Positions 1 to 9,396 of a stretch of 64,000 nucleotides of DNA are shown here, piece by piece. The notes under the pieces are model-generated. The model ran no database searches. It was not told where the DNA came from and saw only the letters and a program-made list of their open reading frames with translations. Source of the stretch: Geobacillus sp. 46C-IIa (lineage in GTDB: Bacteria; Bacillota; Bacilli; Bacillales; Anoxybacillaceae). The stretch lies in contig NZ_CP061474.1 in the NCBI RefSeq assembly GCF_014679505.1, positions 2,614,001 through 2,678,000 on the forward strand, in the 5' to 3' direction. Position 1 is the stretch's first letter; the number at the start of each line of letters is the position of its first letter. Made by a program: the position numbers and the translations under genes.

Positions 1-106
1 TATAAATGTCAAATGTCACACCGTCGACCGCTTTGACGACTTCACCGCGGCCGGCCGGGAAGTATTGTTTTAAGTTTTTCACTTCGAGCAGTTTTTGCTT
101 AGCCAC
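1..106 (-). CDS. oppF: OppF, oligopeptide ABC transporter ATPase (5' end only)
   Basis: Only the first 35 codons are inside the window. The start is GTG at 104-106, preceded by a strong AAAGGAGG nine bases upstream, and the peptide begins [20 protein letters not shown], typical of OppF N-termini. It overlaps the oppD stop by 8 bases, so translation is probably coupled. By family knowledge OppF is the second cytoplasmic ATPase of the Opp importer. The identification rests on the short N-terminus plus its position after oppABCD. Confidence 0.85.
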   Translation of the reverse strand, partial: MAKQKLLEVKNLKQYFPAGRGEVVKAVDGVTFDIY

Positions 107-1160
107 GCGGTTTGCCTCCTTTCCGGGCAACGATGTCGGCAAACTGTTTCATCCGCTCGCGCACAATGGCCGGCGGCTCGACATTCGGCGCCAGCTCATG
201 CAACAGCCATGTCGCCGCATAGTGCGTATCGGACACCTGGAACATCGGCGGCTCGAGCTCATAGTCGATTTTCAGCGCGTATGGGTTGCGCGGCGCAAAC
301 GCATCGCCTTTTGGTGGGTTTAGCAAATCCGGCGGTGAGCCCGGAATCGAATACAACTCCGTATCTTTATGATCAAGGCTCGGCATCGATGCAAGCAGCC
401 CCCATGTGTACGGATGTTTCGGGTTATAAAAAATTTCGTCCACCGTGCCGATTTCCACAATCTTCCCTGCATACATGACTGCGACGCGGTCAGCCATGTT
501 CGCCACAACCCCTAAATCGTGAGTAATAAAAATGATCGACATGCCGAGTTTTTTCTGAATGTCCTTCATGAGCTCCAAAATTTGCGCCTGAATCGTCACA
601 TCAAGCGCCGTCGTCGGCTCATCAGCAATTAAAATTTTCGGGTTGCACGCTAACGCCATGGCGATCACGACGCGCTGGCGCATCCCACCGGAAAATTGAT
701 GCGGATATTGCTTTATGCGCAATTCGGCGTTTTTGATGCCGACAAGCTGCAACAGCTCAATCGCCCGTTTGCGCGCCTCATCTTTCGACAGTTTTTGATG
801 CTTTAAAATCGCTTCCATGATTTGTTTTCCGATCGTCATCGTTGGATTGAGCGAGGTCATCGGATCTTGGAAAATCATTGAGATTTTTTTCCCGCGAATC
901 GACTGCATTTCCTTTTCCGACAGCTTTGCTAAGTCTTTTCCTTCAAATAAAATTTCCCCTTGTTTAATGCGGCTTGGCGGCGTCGGCAACAGACGCATGA
1001 GCGCTTTCGATGTCACCGATTTCCCAGATCCTGACTCACCGACGATCGCCAATGTTTCCCCTTTATATAAATCGAATGTCACACCGCGGACCGCTTGCAC
1101 CTCGCCGGCATGGATATCGAAGGAAACATGCAAATCGTTCACTTGCAAAATTTTCTCCAT
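99..1160 (-). CDS. oppD: OppD, oligopeptide ABC transporter ATPase
   Basis: Cytoplasmic ATPase that powers peptide uptake together with OppF. The protein shows Walker A GESGSGKS, the ABC signature FSGGMRQR, Walker [13 protein letters not shown] and a switch His in ITHDLG, plus the C-terminal oligopeptide-transporter extension with the P-G-S-P-P-D motif. I chose ATG at 1158-1160 because AAGGGGTG lies six bases upstream. An in-frame GTG nine bases earlier is too close to that site. It is the fourth gene of oppABCDF and overlaps oppF. Confidence 0.93.
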   Translation of the reverse strand: MEKILQVNDLHVSFDIHAGEVQAVRGVTFDLYKGETLAIVGESGSGKSVTSKALMRLLPTPPSRIKQGEILFEGKDLAKLSEKEMQSIRGKKISMIFQDPMTSLNPTMTIGKQIMEAILKHQKLSKDEARKRAIELLQLVGIKNAELRIKQYPHQFSGGMRQRVVIAMALACNPKILIADEPTTALDVTIQAQILELMKDIQKKLGMSIIFITHDLGVVANMADRVAVMYAGKIVEIGTVDEIFYNPKHPYTWGLLASMPSLDHKDTELYSIPGSPPDLLNPPKGDAFAPRNPYALKIDYELEPPMFQVSDTHYAATWLLHELAPNVEPPAIVRERMKQFADIVARKGGKPRG

Positions 1161-1181
1161 CGTTTTCACCCCTTCCGCCCA

Positions 1182-2201
1182 TTATTTACGCATTTTCGGG
1201 TCGAGCGCATCGCGCAGCCCGTCAGCGACGAGGTTAAAGCTCAAAATCAGCAAGCTGATGACAATCGACGGGATAATAATTAAATGCGGATACGTTTGAA
1301 TGGACTTATACCCTTCGTTGACAAGCGAACCGAGCGATGCTTCCGGCGGGCGGATGCCGAGACCGATAAAGCTCAAAAACGCCTCCGTAAAAATAGCCGC
1401 TGGGATCGTGAACATCGTCGTAATAATAATCGGACCCATAACGTTCGGAATCAAATGTTTAAAAATGAGCCGTGAGTTAGATGCTCCCAGTGTCCGTGCA
1501 GCGAGCACATATTCCATGTTTTTCAGCTTCAAAATTTGCCCGCGCACAATGCGCGCCATCGTCGTCCAACCGGTGATGACCATCGCCAGTGTAATCGAAA
1601 TAATCCCCGGCTCAAAAATCAGGATAAATAAGATAACGACGATCAAATACGGAATGCCGTTTAAAATTTCAATGATCCGCTGCATCACGTTATCTACGCG
1701 GCCGCCGTAATAGCCGGAAATGCCGCCGTAGGCAATGCCGATAAACAAATCAATCACAGCGGCCAATAGCCCGATGTAAAGCGAAATACGAGTGCCATAC
1801 CACGTTCTCACCCATAAGTCGCGGCCTAAATCATCGGTACCAAACCAATAGTACTCTTTGATGCCGCGCTCTTTGTATACATCGACGCCATTGGGGTCTT
1901 TTCCATCTAAATTGAGCCAGCTAATATGCTCCAAAACAGGGACTTTCGGCGGCAGTTTCGCATGGCTTAAGTTTTGCTCTTTATACGAACGTTCGCTTGC
2001 CATCGGCGCAAAAATCGCCAGCAAAGCCAAAATGACAATCATAATCATCCCGACGATCGCCGCTTTGTTTTCGTGCAGGCGGAGCCAAGCGTCATGCCAA
2101 AACGTCAAACTTGGGCGATTGATTTTTTCCTGCTCGCCGACATTCGGCGGGGCGGGCTGAAACCATTCCGGTGAAAGCTGGTCGTATTGTTGTTTCGCCA
2201 T
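1182..2201 (-). CDS. oppC: OppC, oligopeptide ABC transporter permease
   Basis: Inner-membrane permease, 339 aa, with a hydrophilic N-terminus, a first membrane span near residue 55, and a C-terminal block of five spans. The permease coupling motif around EAFLSFIGLGIRPPEASLG is visible. Its ATG overlaps the oppB TAA (TAATG), a sign of coupled translation, and GGGAGG supplies the ribosome site. It pairs with OppB to form the channel. Confidence 0.93.
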   Translation of the reverse strand: MAKQQYDQLSPEWFQPAPPNVGEQEKINRPSLTFWHDAWLRLHENKAAIVGMIMIVILALLAIFAPMASERSYKEQNLSHAKLPPKVPVLEHISWLNLDGKDPNGVDVYKERGIKEYYWFGTDDLGRDLWVRTWYGTRISLYIGLLAAVIDLFIGIAYGGISGYYGGRVDNVMQRIIEILNGIPYLIVVILFILIFEPGIISITLAMVITGWTTMARIVRGQILKLKNMEYVLAARTLGASNSRLIFKHLIPNVMGPIIITTMFTIPAAIFTEAFLSFIGLGIRPPEASLGSLVNEGYKSIQTYPHLIIIPSIVISLLILSFNLVADGLRDALDPKMRK

Positions 2202-3130
2202 TATTTCTTCCCTCCCGCTAACCGGATGCGTGGGTCAACAATTCCATAGAGAATGTCCACGATAAAAATGACAAAAATTAATAATGCCGAGTAAAACAAC
2301 GTCGTTCCCATAATGACCGGATAGTCGTTCAACTCGATGGAACGAACAAACTGCTCGCCAAGTCCTGGAACCGCAAAAATTTTCTCGATAACGAGCGTTC
2401 CTGTCATCAAGTTCACAGCCATCGGGCCGAGAATCGTGATGACCGGAATAAGCGAGTTGCGGATGGCATGTTTGACTACGACTCCGGCATTGCTGATCCC
2501 TTTCGCCCGAGCGGTTAAAATATAATCGGAGCTTAACACTTCAAGCATTTCCGTCCGCATAAAACGGGCGATGTTGGCAATCACGCCGACAGACAGCGCC
2601 AACGTCGGCATAATCGTATATTTAAACCCTTCCCAAAAGGCCACCGGCAGCCACTGCAGCTTCACGCCGATAAAATATTGCAAAAATCCAGCCAACACGA
2701 ACGACGGAACGGAAATTCCGATCACCGCAATGACTGTGGCTGCATAGTCTCCCCAACTGTTATGGCGAATGGCCGCAAAAATGCCGAGCATTAATCCGAT
2801 GAACGTGCCAAACACGATTGCCTGAAACCCAAGCTGGGCCGACGGGCCGATCCGATCACCGATCAATTCTGTCACCGGACGGTTGTCATACTGGAACGAA
2901 ACCCCTAAATCCCCTTGCAACAAGTTGCCTAAATATTGCATGTACTGCACAGGCACCGGCTTATCCAACCCATATTCTTTTAAAATGAGCGCCTTCTGCT
3001 CCGGCGTCAACTTTTCCTGGTTTTGTAACGGCGAACCGGGCAACAGCTTCATTAAAAAGAACGTTACGGTGGCAATAATGAACAACGTAATCACCATATA
3101 CATAAACCGCTGAATCGTATACCGCGCCAT
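2201..3130 (-). CDS. oppB: OppB, oligopeptide ABC transporter permease
   Basis: Permease of 309 aa. The N-terminus (ARYTIQRFMYMVITLF) begins with the usual first membrane helix of DppB/OppB proteins. The central part carries the coupling loop (RAKGISN) and the C-terminus ends in VDPRIRL, also typical. It follows oppA across a hairpin that could lower its expression relative to oppA, and it overlaps oppC. Confidence 0.93.
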   Translation of the reverse strand: MARYTIQRFMYMVITLFIIATVTFFLMKLLPGSPLQNQEKLTPEQKALILKEYGLDKPVPVQYMQYLGNLLQGDLGVSFQYDNRPVTELIGDRIGPSAQLGFQAIVFGTFIGLMLGIFAAIRHNSWGDYAATVIAVIGISVPSFVLAGFLQYFIGVKLQWLPVAFWEGFKYTIMPTLALSVGVIANIARFMRTEMLEVLSSDYILTARAKGISNAGVVVKHAIRNSLIPVITILGPMAVNLMTGTLVIEKIFAVPGLGEQFVRSIELNDYPVIMGTTLFYSALLIFVIFIVDILYGIVDPRIRLAGGKK

Positions 3131-3221
3131 GGCCGCACCCCCCTATTCACTTCCTAAATTTAACACCAACAACATTTCAATCTTCGGTTTTTTTCGACAT
3201 TTTTCGCCTTGGCAGGCAAAA

Positions 3222-3251
3222 GGAGAGTATATGCCCTCGCATATACTCTCC
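3222..3251 (-). terminator. oppA-oppB intercistronic hairpin (attenuator)
   Basis: A perfect 12-bp stem (GGAGAGTATATG pairing with CATATACTCTCC) with a 6-base loop lies between oppA and oppB. On the minus strand it is followed by TTTT. Read in the direction of transcription it looks like a leaky terminator, or an mRNA-end stabiliser. Either would give more OppA than membrane components, as is common in opp operons. Confidence 0.75.
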
Positions 3252-3274
3252 TCGGCATGTTTTAAGAAAATGAA

Positions 3275-4924
3275 TTACTCGATATACGCCCATTTGTAGC
3301 TGTAGTCGCCGCCAAACGGATGGGAAACGATATCTTTGACATACTCGCGTTGCAAGTAGGCGACACCGCGCTGATAGAGCGGAGCAATCGGCATTTCTTC
3401 AAAGACGATCTTTTCTGCTTGCAGCATCGCATCCCAACGGGCTTGCAAATCGCCAAGCAACGTTGTTTTTGCGTCTTTAATCAACTTGTCGTATTCAGCG
3501 TTCGACCAACCCGTTTGGTTGTGCGGGTTATTTGTCGTCCATAAGTCAAGGAACGTCATCGGGTCTTGATAGTCCGGACCCCAGCCGGAGAACGACAGGT
3601 CATATTGCATTTTGCTTTCAAGTTCGAGCTTTTGCGCGAACGGTTGCTGTTTAATGTTGATTGTCAAGCCCGGCAAGTTTTTCTCCAACTGTTCTTTTAC
3701 ATACTCGCCGATTTTCTTCGCGCTGTCGCTGTCGTAGTTTAACAGCTCAATCGTAAATTGGTCTTTGCCAAGCTCTTTTTTCGCTTGCTCCCAAAGTTTT
3801 TTCGCTTCATCCACATTGTACGACACTAAGTCGCCGTTTGCGTCACGGAAGTCTTTGCCATCCGGACCTGCGACAAAATCTTTCGGAACGGTAAAGTTCG
3901 CGACAATCGAACCGTTGTTCAGCAACGTATCCACCATCGCTTGGCGGTCGATGGCCATCGCGATCGCTTTGCGCGCATTGACATTGCTTAACAGCTCGTT
4001 TTTCGTGTTCATGCGCAGCCAGAAGAGGGCTGGATCCAGTTCCGTTTTGAAGTTTTTATCATTTTTATACTTATCAACAAATTCAGCCGTCAAACCGACG
4101 CGGTCAACTTGTTTCGTTTCATACAAGTTGACAGCGGTTGCTGTGTCTTTTACGACTTTGACGTTGATTTTTTCGAGCTTAACTGTATCTTTGTCCCAGT
4201 AATTCGGGTTTTTCTCATATGTCCAGCCTTGTTCATGCTTCCATTCGCTTAAGACGAACGGGCCGTTGTAGAGCGTCGTATTCGCCTCTAAGCCGTATTT
4301 GTCGCCTTGGGCTTTCACGAATTTTTCGTTTTGCGGCATGAACGTGCCGAATACCGTCAAGCTGATGAAATACGGAATCGGGTTTTTCAGTTCGACTTGA
4401 AGCGTGTAATCGTCGAGCGCTTTGACGCCGAGCTGGTCAACTGGCAGTTTACCGGTGTTGACTTCTTCCGCGTTTTTAATGTCATACATAATGTACGCAT
4501 ACTCCGCTTTCGTTTTCGGGTCAAGCACCCGTTTCCAAGCGAACACGAAGTCGTGCGCCGTCACCGGATCGCCGTTCGACCATTTGGCGTCTTTGCGGAG
4601 CTTGAACGTATACGTTTTGCCGTCTTCGCTCACCTCATAGCTTTCCGCCACCCCAGGCACCGGCTTGTTGTCTTTCCCTAAACGATACAGGCCTTCCATG
4701 ACGTTGTTCAACACGATAAACGATACTTGGTCGGTAGCGAGCGCCGAATCAAGCGACGGAATTTCTGAGGAGTCAAGCAAGTTCAGCACTTGTTCCTTCT
4801 TCTCCGCCGGCTTTTCGCCGCCTTCACCGCCTTGGGCATTGTCGTCCCCGCCTCCACCGCACGCTGCTAAGAACGTGGACAGCGCGAGAAGCAGGACGAG
4901 GAATAAAGAAAATCGCTTCTTCAC
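3275..4924 (-). CDS. oppA: OppA, oligopeptide-binding lipoprotein
   Basis: Extracellular solute-binding lipoprotein, 549 aa. The signal peptide ends in the lipobox L-A-A-C near residue 22, followed by a Gly/Asp-rich linker, so the protein should be lipid-anchored outside the membrane. The rest is a family 5 solute-binding fold, e.g. the segment with YTFKLRKDAKWSNGDPVTA near residue 110. The start is GTG at 4922-4924 with AAGGGGGG upstream. It is first in the opp operon. Confidence 0.94.
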   Translation of the reverse strand: MKKRFSLFLVLLLALSTFLAACGGGGDDNAQGGEGGEKPAEKKEQVLNLLDSSEIPSLDSALATDQVSFIVLNNVMEGLYRLGKDNKPVPGVAESYEVSEDGKTYTFKLRKDAKWSNGDPVTAHDFVFAWKRVLDPKTKAEYAYIMYDIKNAEEVNTGKLPVDQLGVKALDDYTLQVELKNPIPYFISLTVFGTFMPQNEKFVKAQGDKYGLEANTTLYNGPFVLSEWKHEQGWTYEKNPNYWDKDTVKLEKINVKVVKDTATAVNLYETKQVDRVGLTAEFVDKYKNDKNFKTELDPALFWLRMNTKNELLSNVNARKAIAMAIDRQAMVDTLLNNGSIVANFTVPKDFVAGPDGKDFRDANGDLVSYNVDEAKKLWEQAKKELGKDQFTIELLNYDSDSAKKIGEYVKEQLEKNLPGLTINIKQQPFAQKLELESKMQYDLSFSGWGPDYQDPMTFLDLWTTNNPHNQTGWSNAEYDKLIKDAKTTLLGDLQARWDAMLQAEKIVFEEMPIAPLYQRGVAYLQREYVKDIVSHPFGGDYSYKWAYIE

Positions 4925-4960
4925 TAAAAACCCCCCTTAAGGTTTATGTAGTGTATTACA

Positions 4961-4991
4961 AATCTTCTGAACTATTAGGTTTCAGAAGATT
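4961..4991 (-). promoter_or_regulatory. CodY-like inverted repeat in oppA leader
   Basis: A perfect 10-bp inverted repeat (AATCTTCTGA / TCAGAAGATT, 11-base spacer) lies just downstream of the nearest oppA promoter. Compared with the CodY consensus AATTTTCWGAAAATT, the right half reads AGGTTTCAGAAGATT (12 of 15) and the left half AATCTTCTGAACTAT (11 of 15). CodY is known to repress peptide-uptake operons in Firmicutes. Binding here is inferred. The repeat could instead act as an RNA hairpin. Confidence 0.5.
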
Positions 4992-5005
4992 GTACTTACA
5001 AGGTT

Positions 5006-5034
5006 ATTATACCGATTATTAATATATTTGAAAA
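5006..5034 (-). promoter_or_regulatory. oppA promoter, proximal
   Basis: TTTTCA, 17-base spacer, TATAAT on the minus strand. The -10 is perfect and the -35 weak (4 of 6). Transcription would start about 75 bases before oppA and run through the CodY-like repeat. Confidence 0.55.
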
Positions 5035-5114
5035 GAATTTTTTTATTTTCTTAAACAAAAAATTTTCTAATTACTTACAGAATAGTATGAATATCGGCTT
5101 GTATTTACAATTGC

Positions 5115-5143
5115 ATTGTACAGACTTTTGTCGTCCTTGTAAA
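5115..5143 (-). promoter_or_regulatory. oppA promoter, distal
   Basis: TTTACA, 17-base spacer, TACAAT on the minus strand. Both hexamers are 5 of 6 to the sigma-A consensus with ideal spacing. The surrounding 300 bases are very AT-rich and contain no gene. Confidence 0.6.
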
Positions 5144-5299
5144 TAAAAAATTTCTGTAAACACACTAGAAAACGCTTACAATATAGTTTTTTTTCCTTAT
5201 TTATCAGCGCTAAAGCAAATTATTCCTTCGTTTCCAAAACAGAGGTATATTTTTCGATATAACTTTGTTAATAATTTTAACGTAATTTCTGAAAGAAGT

Positions 5300-5516
5300 C
5301 TCCCGCTTCAAGGAACGGGAAGGACCCAGCCCCATGAGTATGCGGGAGATGAACGTCGGTTGGCAATCGCCGACGAATATGATAGTCTATGGTTAGAACG
5401 AACCCCTTCGGAACGAAGGGAAGCGGAAAGGGTTCTTGTATGGCTTGCCGTTCGGCGAACATGTACAAATCGCCTGAAGCCCCCACCTCTAAGCGAAGCG
5501 GAAGTGGTGGGGCTTC
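5300..5516. other. Palindrome-rich stretch, possible IS200/IS605 end remnant
   Basis: Between the oppA promoters and the DUF3899 gene there is no convincing gene, but several hairpins. CTCCCGC at 5300 pairs with GCGGGAG at 5342, CGTCGG pairs with CCGACG just after it, and a long stem runs from 5476 to 5516 (GAAGCCCC pairing with GGGGCTTC). Clusters like this are seen at the right ends of IS200/IS605-type elements. No TnpA or TnpB gene is present, so the assignment is a guess. Confidence 0.35.
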
Positions 5517-5548
5517 AAAGCGGCGATTGGAAAGGCGGGAGAAACGGC

Positions 5549-5923
5549 GTGAAACAGATCGCTGTTCGAACCGGATGGTTCATTGCCGCGATGTTGGGGG
5601 CGAGCGCGCTGATCGTTTCTTGGCAAGGGACGTGGACGGCGGTTGCCTTCATTAACGCTGCATTCTTGATCTCTCTTGTTCCGCTGTCGGTCGGCGGGCT
5701 TTTATTCGTCTGCGAGCGCGGTTTTTTCAGCGGCTTTGCTTACGGATTTCGCCGATGGCGCAAAAGCGGCACGAAAGCGAAGCAATATCTTGAGGAAGCG
5801 GCCGAGGAAAACGAAACGGACGAACCGCCCGGCTCACCGCGGTTCACGATGACGTACCCGCTCCTTTTTTCCGGCCTGCTTCTCTTTCTCGCAATGATCG
5901 TTGCCGGGTATGCGGTGCAATGA
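5549..5923 (+). CDS. DUF3899-like small membrane protein
   Basis: About 124 aa. I place the start at GTG 5549-5551, behind AGGCGGGAG, because the reading frame before it looks non-coding. The protein has an N-terminal pair of hydrophobic spans (from VRTGWFIAAMLGASALIV), a Cys-Glu-Arg-Gly turn, a charged middle (KAKQYLEEAAEENE) and a last span at the C-terminus. This layout recalls the DUF3899 family of Bacillaceae. Function is unknown. It sits just before the trpS leader. Confidence 0.7.
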   Translation: MKQIAVRTGWFIAAMLGASALIVSWQGTWTAVAFINAAFLISLVPLSVGGLLFVCERGFFSGFAYGFRRWRKSGTKAKQYLEEAAEENETDEPPGSPRFTMTYPLLFSGLLLFLAMIVAGYAVQ

Positions 5924-5925
5924 AG

Positions 5926-5954
5926 TTGCAAAGGCAGGCCGTTTCCCCTATAAT
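5926..5954 (+). promoter_or_regulatory. trpS promoter
   Basis: TTGCAA, 17-base spacer, TATAAT. The -10 is perfect. The start point would fall about 7 bases downstream, at the beginning of the T-box leader. The -35 overlaps the end of the DUF3899 gene. Confidence 0.75.
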
Positions 5955-5960
5955 AAAGGG

Positions 5961-6236
5961 CAAATATGGATCAAAAACGGGCGATGAGAAAGAAGAGTAC
6001 ATATGGCGAGGCCTTCAGAGAGCTTGTGGGCGGTGCGAACAAGCGGCTAGCCATATGGAATGGACTTTCGAGCTTCCTGCCGAACCGGCAACGCAGTAGG
6101 TGGGGACGTTTCCCCGCGTTATTGGGGCGCCATGCACGTTGCATGGGTTGAGCGATTGCGTCTTTGGCGCAATAAGTAGGGTGGCACCGCGGTCCTACCG
6201 TCCCTATCGAAGGGATGGCAGGGCTTTTTTATTTCA
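5961..6236 (+). promoter_or_regulatory. tRNA-Trp T-box riboswitch upstream of trpS
   Basis: The T-box core GGTGGCACCGCGG is at 6180-6192, followed by the terminator hairpin (stem around CGTCCC and GGGATGG) and a T run at 6225-6231. In Stem I the specifier loop reads GAA-TGG-A, placing the specifier codon TGG (Trp) at 6061-6063. By established mechanism, uncharged tRNA-Trp pairs with the specifier and the T-box bulge and favours the antiterminator. trpS is thus induced when Trp-tRNA charging falls. Confidence 0.93.
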
Positions 6237-6254
6237 CTTTTCTTGAAGGAGTGA

Positions 6255-7247
<993 letters not shown>

Positions 7248-7272
7248 ACAATAAACTTGCTGCCGCCATACA

Positions 7273-7306
7273 CCAACGGGCAGGCGTTCTCGCGCCTGCC
7301 CGTTGG
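7273..7306. terminator. Convergent terminator hairpin trpS / yjbA
   Basis: A perfect 14-bp stem (arms 7273-7286 and 7293-7306, loop TTCTCG) lies between the converging trpS and yjbA genes and abuts the yjbA stop codon. There is no long T run on either side, so its efficiency is uncertain. Confidence 0.65.
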
Positions 7307-8047
7307 TTAATTCACTTTCGGTTCCTGCTCCGTTTCCCACAACTTTTCAAAAAACGGCTGTCCCTTCACCAAGTTTTCACACAGTTGCTCGTGACGTTTT
7401 GACCAGCCGTGTTTCGTTTCCTCATACAGTCGTTCCCATGCTTCCTCAAACGACATTTTTTGAATATCCGCATACTTTTCCGGCGCCCACTCCGTATACC
7501 AATAGCGCACTTCCGCACCGTTTTTCGTCGCATACAGCTGATCGAGCGCCATAAACAGCAATTGCTTCAACTGCCGCTCCTTCCGCGTTAGCCCGCACAT
7601 CAGTTCCGGCGCCGGTGATAAAATATGGTATTCTTTTTCGTACTTTGGCAACGGATATTCTTGTTCGTCTGCCTCGGCCGCCATTTCATAAACGAGCTGC
7701 TCTTGCCGCGGAATGAGGCGGCTTTTTCGGATCGGAATGTGGTAACCGATCGTATCGACGGCTAAAATACCGGCCCCATCGGTCACGATGAAACAATAGT
7801 CAAGCTGGATGCGTTCATGATTTTTACGAACATACGCTTTTTGATAAACGTCGTCTAAAAGCGGCTTAGGAAGGTCAGATAAACTATTTTCAATATAATG
7901 GAACAAGGCCGGGGACACTTTTAAAAGCGGCACCTGGTCAAGCAGCTCGATTTGATCGTCTTTGCGCCATTCATGGAAATGGCAGACGTTGTATCCGTTC
8001 TCTTCGCCTTCAAACCAGTTCACCCAAATGTCATGCAAGTAAAGCAT
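7307..8047 (-). CDS. yjbA: YjbA, UPF0736/DUF3603 protein
   Basis: Soluble protein of 246 aa beginning [20 protein letters not shown], which I recognise as the YjbA/UPF0736 family of Bacillaceae. No catalytic motif is obvious, and function is unknown. Its position next to trpS, as in B. subtilis, supports the name. The ATG follows GAGGGGT. Confidence 0.8.
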   Translation of the reverse strand: MLYLHDIWVNWFEGEENGYNVCHFHEWRKDDQIELLDQVPLLKVSPALFHYIENSLSDLPKPLLDDVYQKAYVRKNHERIQLDYCFIVTDGAGILAVDTIGYHIPIRKSRLIPRQEQLVYEMAAEADEQEYPLPKYEKEYHILSPAPELMCGLTRKERQLKQLLFMALDQLYATKNGAEVRYWYTEWAPEKYADIQKMSFEEAWERLYEETKHGWSKRHEQLCENLVKGQPFFEKLWETEQEPKVN

Positions 8048-8132
8048 GTGATACCCCTCACTTCCAGACGTGTTTGTCCATCAGTATAGGCAGAGGGGCA
8101 GAATTTTATTCCATTTCGCCCTCTTTTCCCCA

Positions 8133-8339
8133 CTATGAGCCGCGGCTTGGAAACGACAAACTTCCCCACATGAAAAGCAGGCCAAGCGGCAATAAATAAC
8201 ATTCTGCCCTCGTCGCGATATAAGCCATATATTCACTGAAGCCTCGCTCCGGGGTGATAATGTTTAAATAGGCGATGATCACCATGCCGCCAACGACCGA
8301 AAAACCGAAGCCGACCAAATAAAAAAACAGGCGGACCAT
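8133..8339 (-). CDS. Small two-span membrane protein
   Basis: About 68 aa starting at ATG 8337-8339 behind GGAAGGGA. An upstream reading-frame extension lacks a ribosome site. Two hydrophobic segments are visible (FFYLVGFGFSVVGGMVIIAY and CYLLPLGLLFMWGSLSF) separated by a polar loop. I do not recognise the family. It lies between yjbA and yjaZ on the same strand. Confidence 0.6.
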   Translation of the reverse strand: MVRLFFYLVGFGFSVVGGMVIIAYLNIITPERGFSEYMAYIATRAECYLLPLGLLFMWGSLSFPSRGS

Positions 8340-8437
8340 CAGGCTTCCCTTCCTTCTTGTCCACTTCCTTGTTTTACATATATGTCGGCTTTGTGGACAA
8401 CATGACTGTTCGTTTGCCGCTCCGATGGACAACCTGC

Positions 8438-9229
8438 TTATTCAGCATCGGCAAAGCCAGCTAAGGCAACAATCTGCTTCGCTTCTGTCCCCATTAGTTC
8501 CGTCAACGAATGCCCCCCCTCAAGGCAGCGGCGAACGATGGCGTGTCCCACCGCATAGCCGCCCATTTTCGGATACCAGCCCAGCCCGTACAAAAGCCGG
8601 GCGCTAAGCGGATGCGAGACGGAAACGTCCTGGTTTGGGGCGATGTAGCGGCGCCAAAACCGCTCCAGCTCCCGATCGGTATAGTACGTCGTCCAACTTG
8701 CGCACTGCCCGGCGCCGACCGTCTCAGCAACCGCGTGTTCCGCTAGCCCTTCCATAATCACCGCATCCAACAGCGTCGCCTCTTTGCCGCCATTCGGCAG
8801 CTTTTGGAGGCGGTAGACGTGATTGTATTCGTGCGCTACAAGTGCGGCGATCTCGTCATCGCCGTGGTCGGGCAACAAAAAGAAAAACAGCTTATCGGCA
8901 AATGCTACGCCGCCTTTTCCATGAAATTCACGCGTTAGTTTCTCATTTCCGTCATCCGCCGGCAGCAAAAACACCGGAACGTCCGGCCCCCTCCATGCCG
9001 CCCGCTGCCGATCATAGTGACGGCCGACCCGCTCCCAAAGACGCTGCGCCTTCATGTCCGGCAAAAGCCGGACGGCCTGCCGTGCACTCCGGTACATGCC
9101 ATACAGGCGCAAGTATTGATGAATGTCGCGTGCTGACGCATCGCTAAACAACGGGACAAACCGCGCGCATAGCCGAAGCGGATCGCCCCGGTCTTGCTCA
9201 AGCCACCGGTCGGTTGGGAATAATCCCAT
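8438..9229 (-). CDS. yjaZ: YjaZ, DUF2268-type predicted Zn protease
   Basis: 263 aa with a metalloprotease signature HEYNH at residues 133-137 and Glu residues at 160 and 164 (MEGLAEH) that could supply the third zinc ligand, as in DUF2268 proteins. No signal peptide is visible, so the protein is probably cytoplasmic. AGGAGG precedes the ATG. Its place beside fabF matches B. subtilis yjaZ. The substrate is unknown. Confidence 0.8.
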   Translation of the reverse strand: MGLFPTDRWLEQDRGDPLRLCARFVPLFSDASARDIHQYLRLYGMYRSARQAVRLLPDMKAQRLWERVGRHYDRQRAAWRGPDVPVFLLPADDGNEKLTREFHGKGGVAFADKLFFFLLPDHGDDEIAALVAHEYNHVYRLQKLPNGGKEATLLDAVIMEGLAEHAVAETVGAGQCASWTTYYTDRELERFWRRYIAPNQDVSVSHPLSARLLYGLGWYPKMGGYAVGHAIVRRCLEGGHSLTELMGTEAKQIVALAGFADAE

Positions 9230-9315
9230 CGCCTCTCCTCCTCTCTTCTTACATTATGCCGGGGAAGAAGAGGCGGTGAGCAAAGGCGGAAACAAAGCGG
9301 GATGCGCCAATCAAA

Positions 9316-9390
9316 AGAGAGCCTCGTTTGGAACGAACTGCAGACCGTTAGTTATCTAACGGTTTCCGTTTCGTTCAACGAAGGCTCTCT
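9316..9390 (-). terminator. fabHF operon terminator
   Basis: A long interrupted stem has outer arms AGAGAGCCT (9316-9324) and AGGCTCTCT (9382-9390), with further pairing through the ACGAA/TTCGT segments and an inner ACCGTTAG/CTAACGGT hairpin. On the minus strand it is followed by TTTTGATT, just after the fabF stop. Confidence 0.75.
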
Positions 9391-9396
9391 CGCCCG

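Noticed and set aside
5277..5486. Minus-strand ORF of 69 codons before DUF3899
   Set aside because: It has no ribosome site and no recognisable domain, and it runs through strong hairpins.
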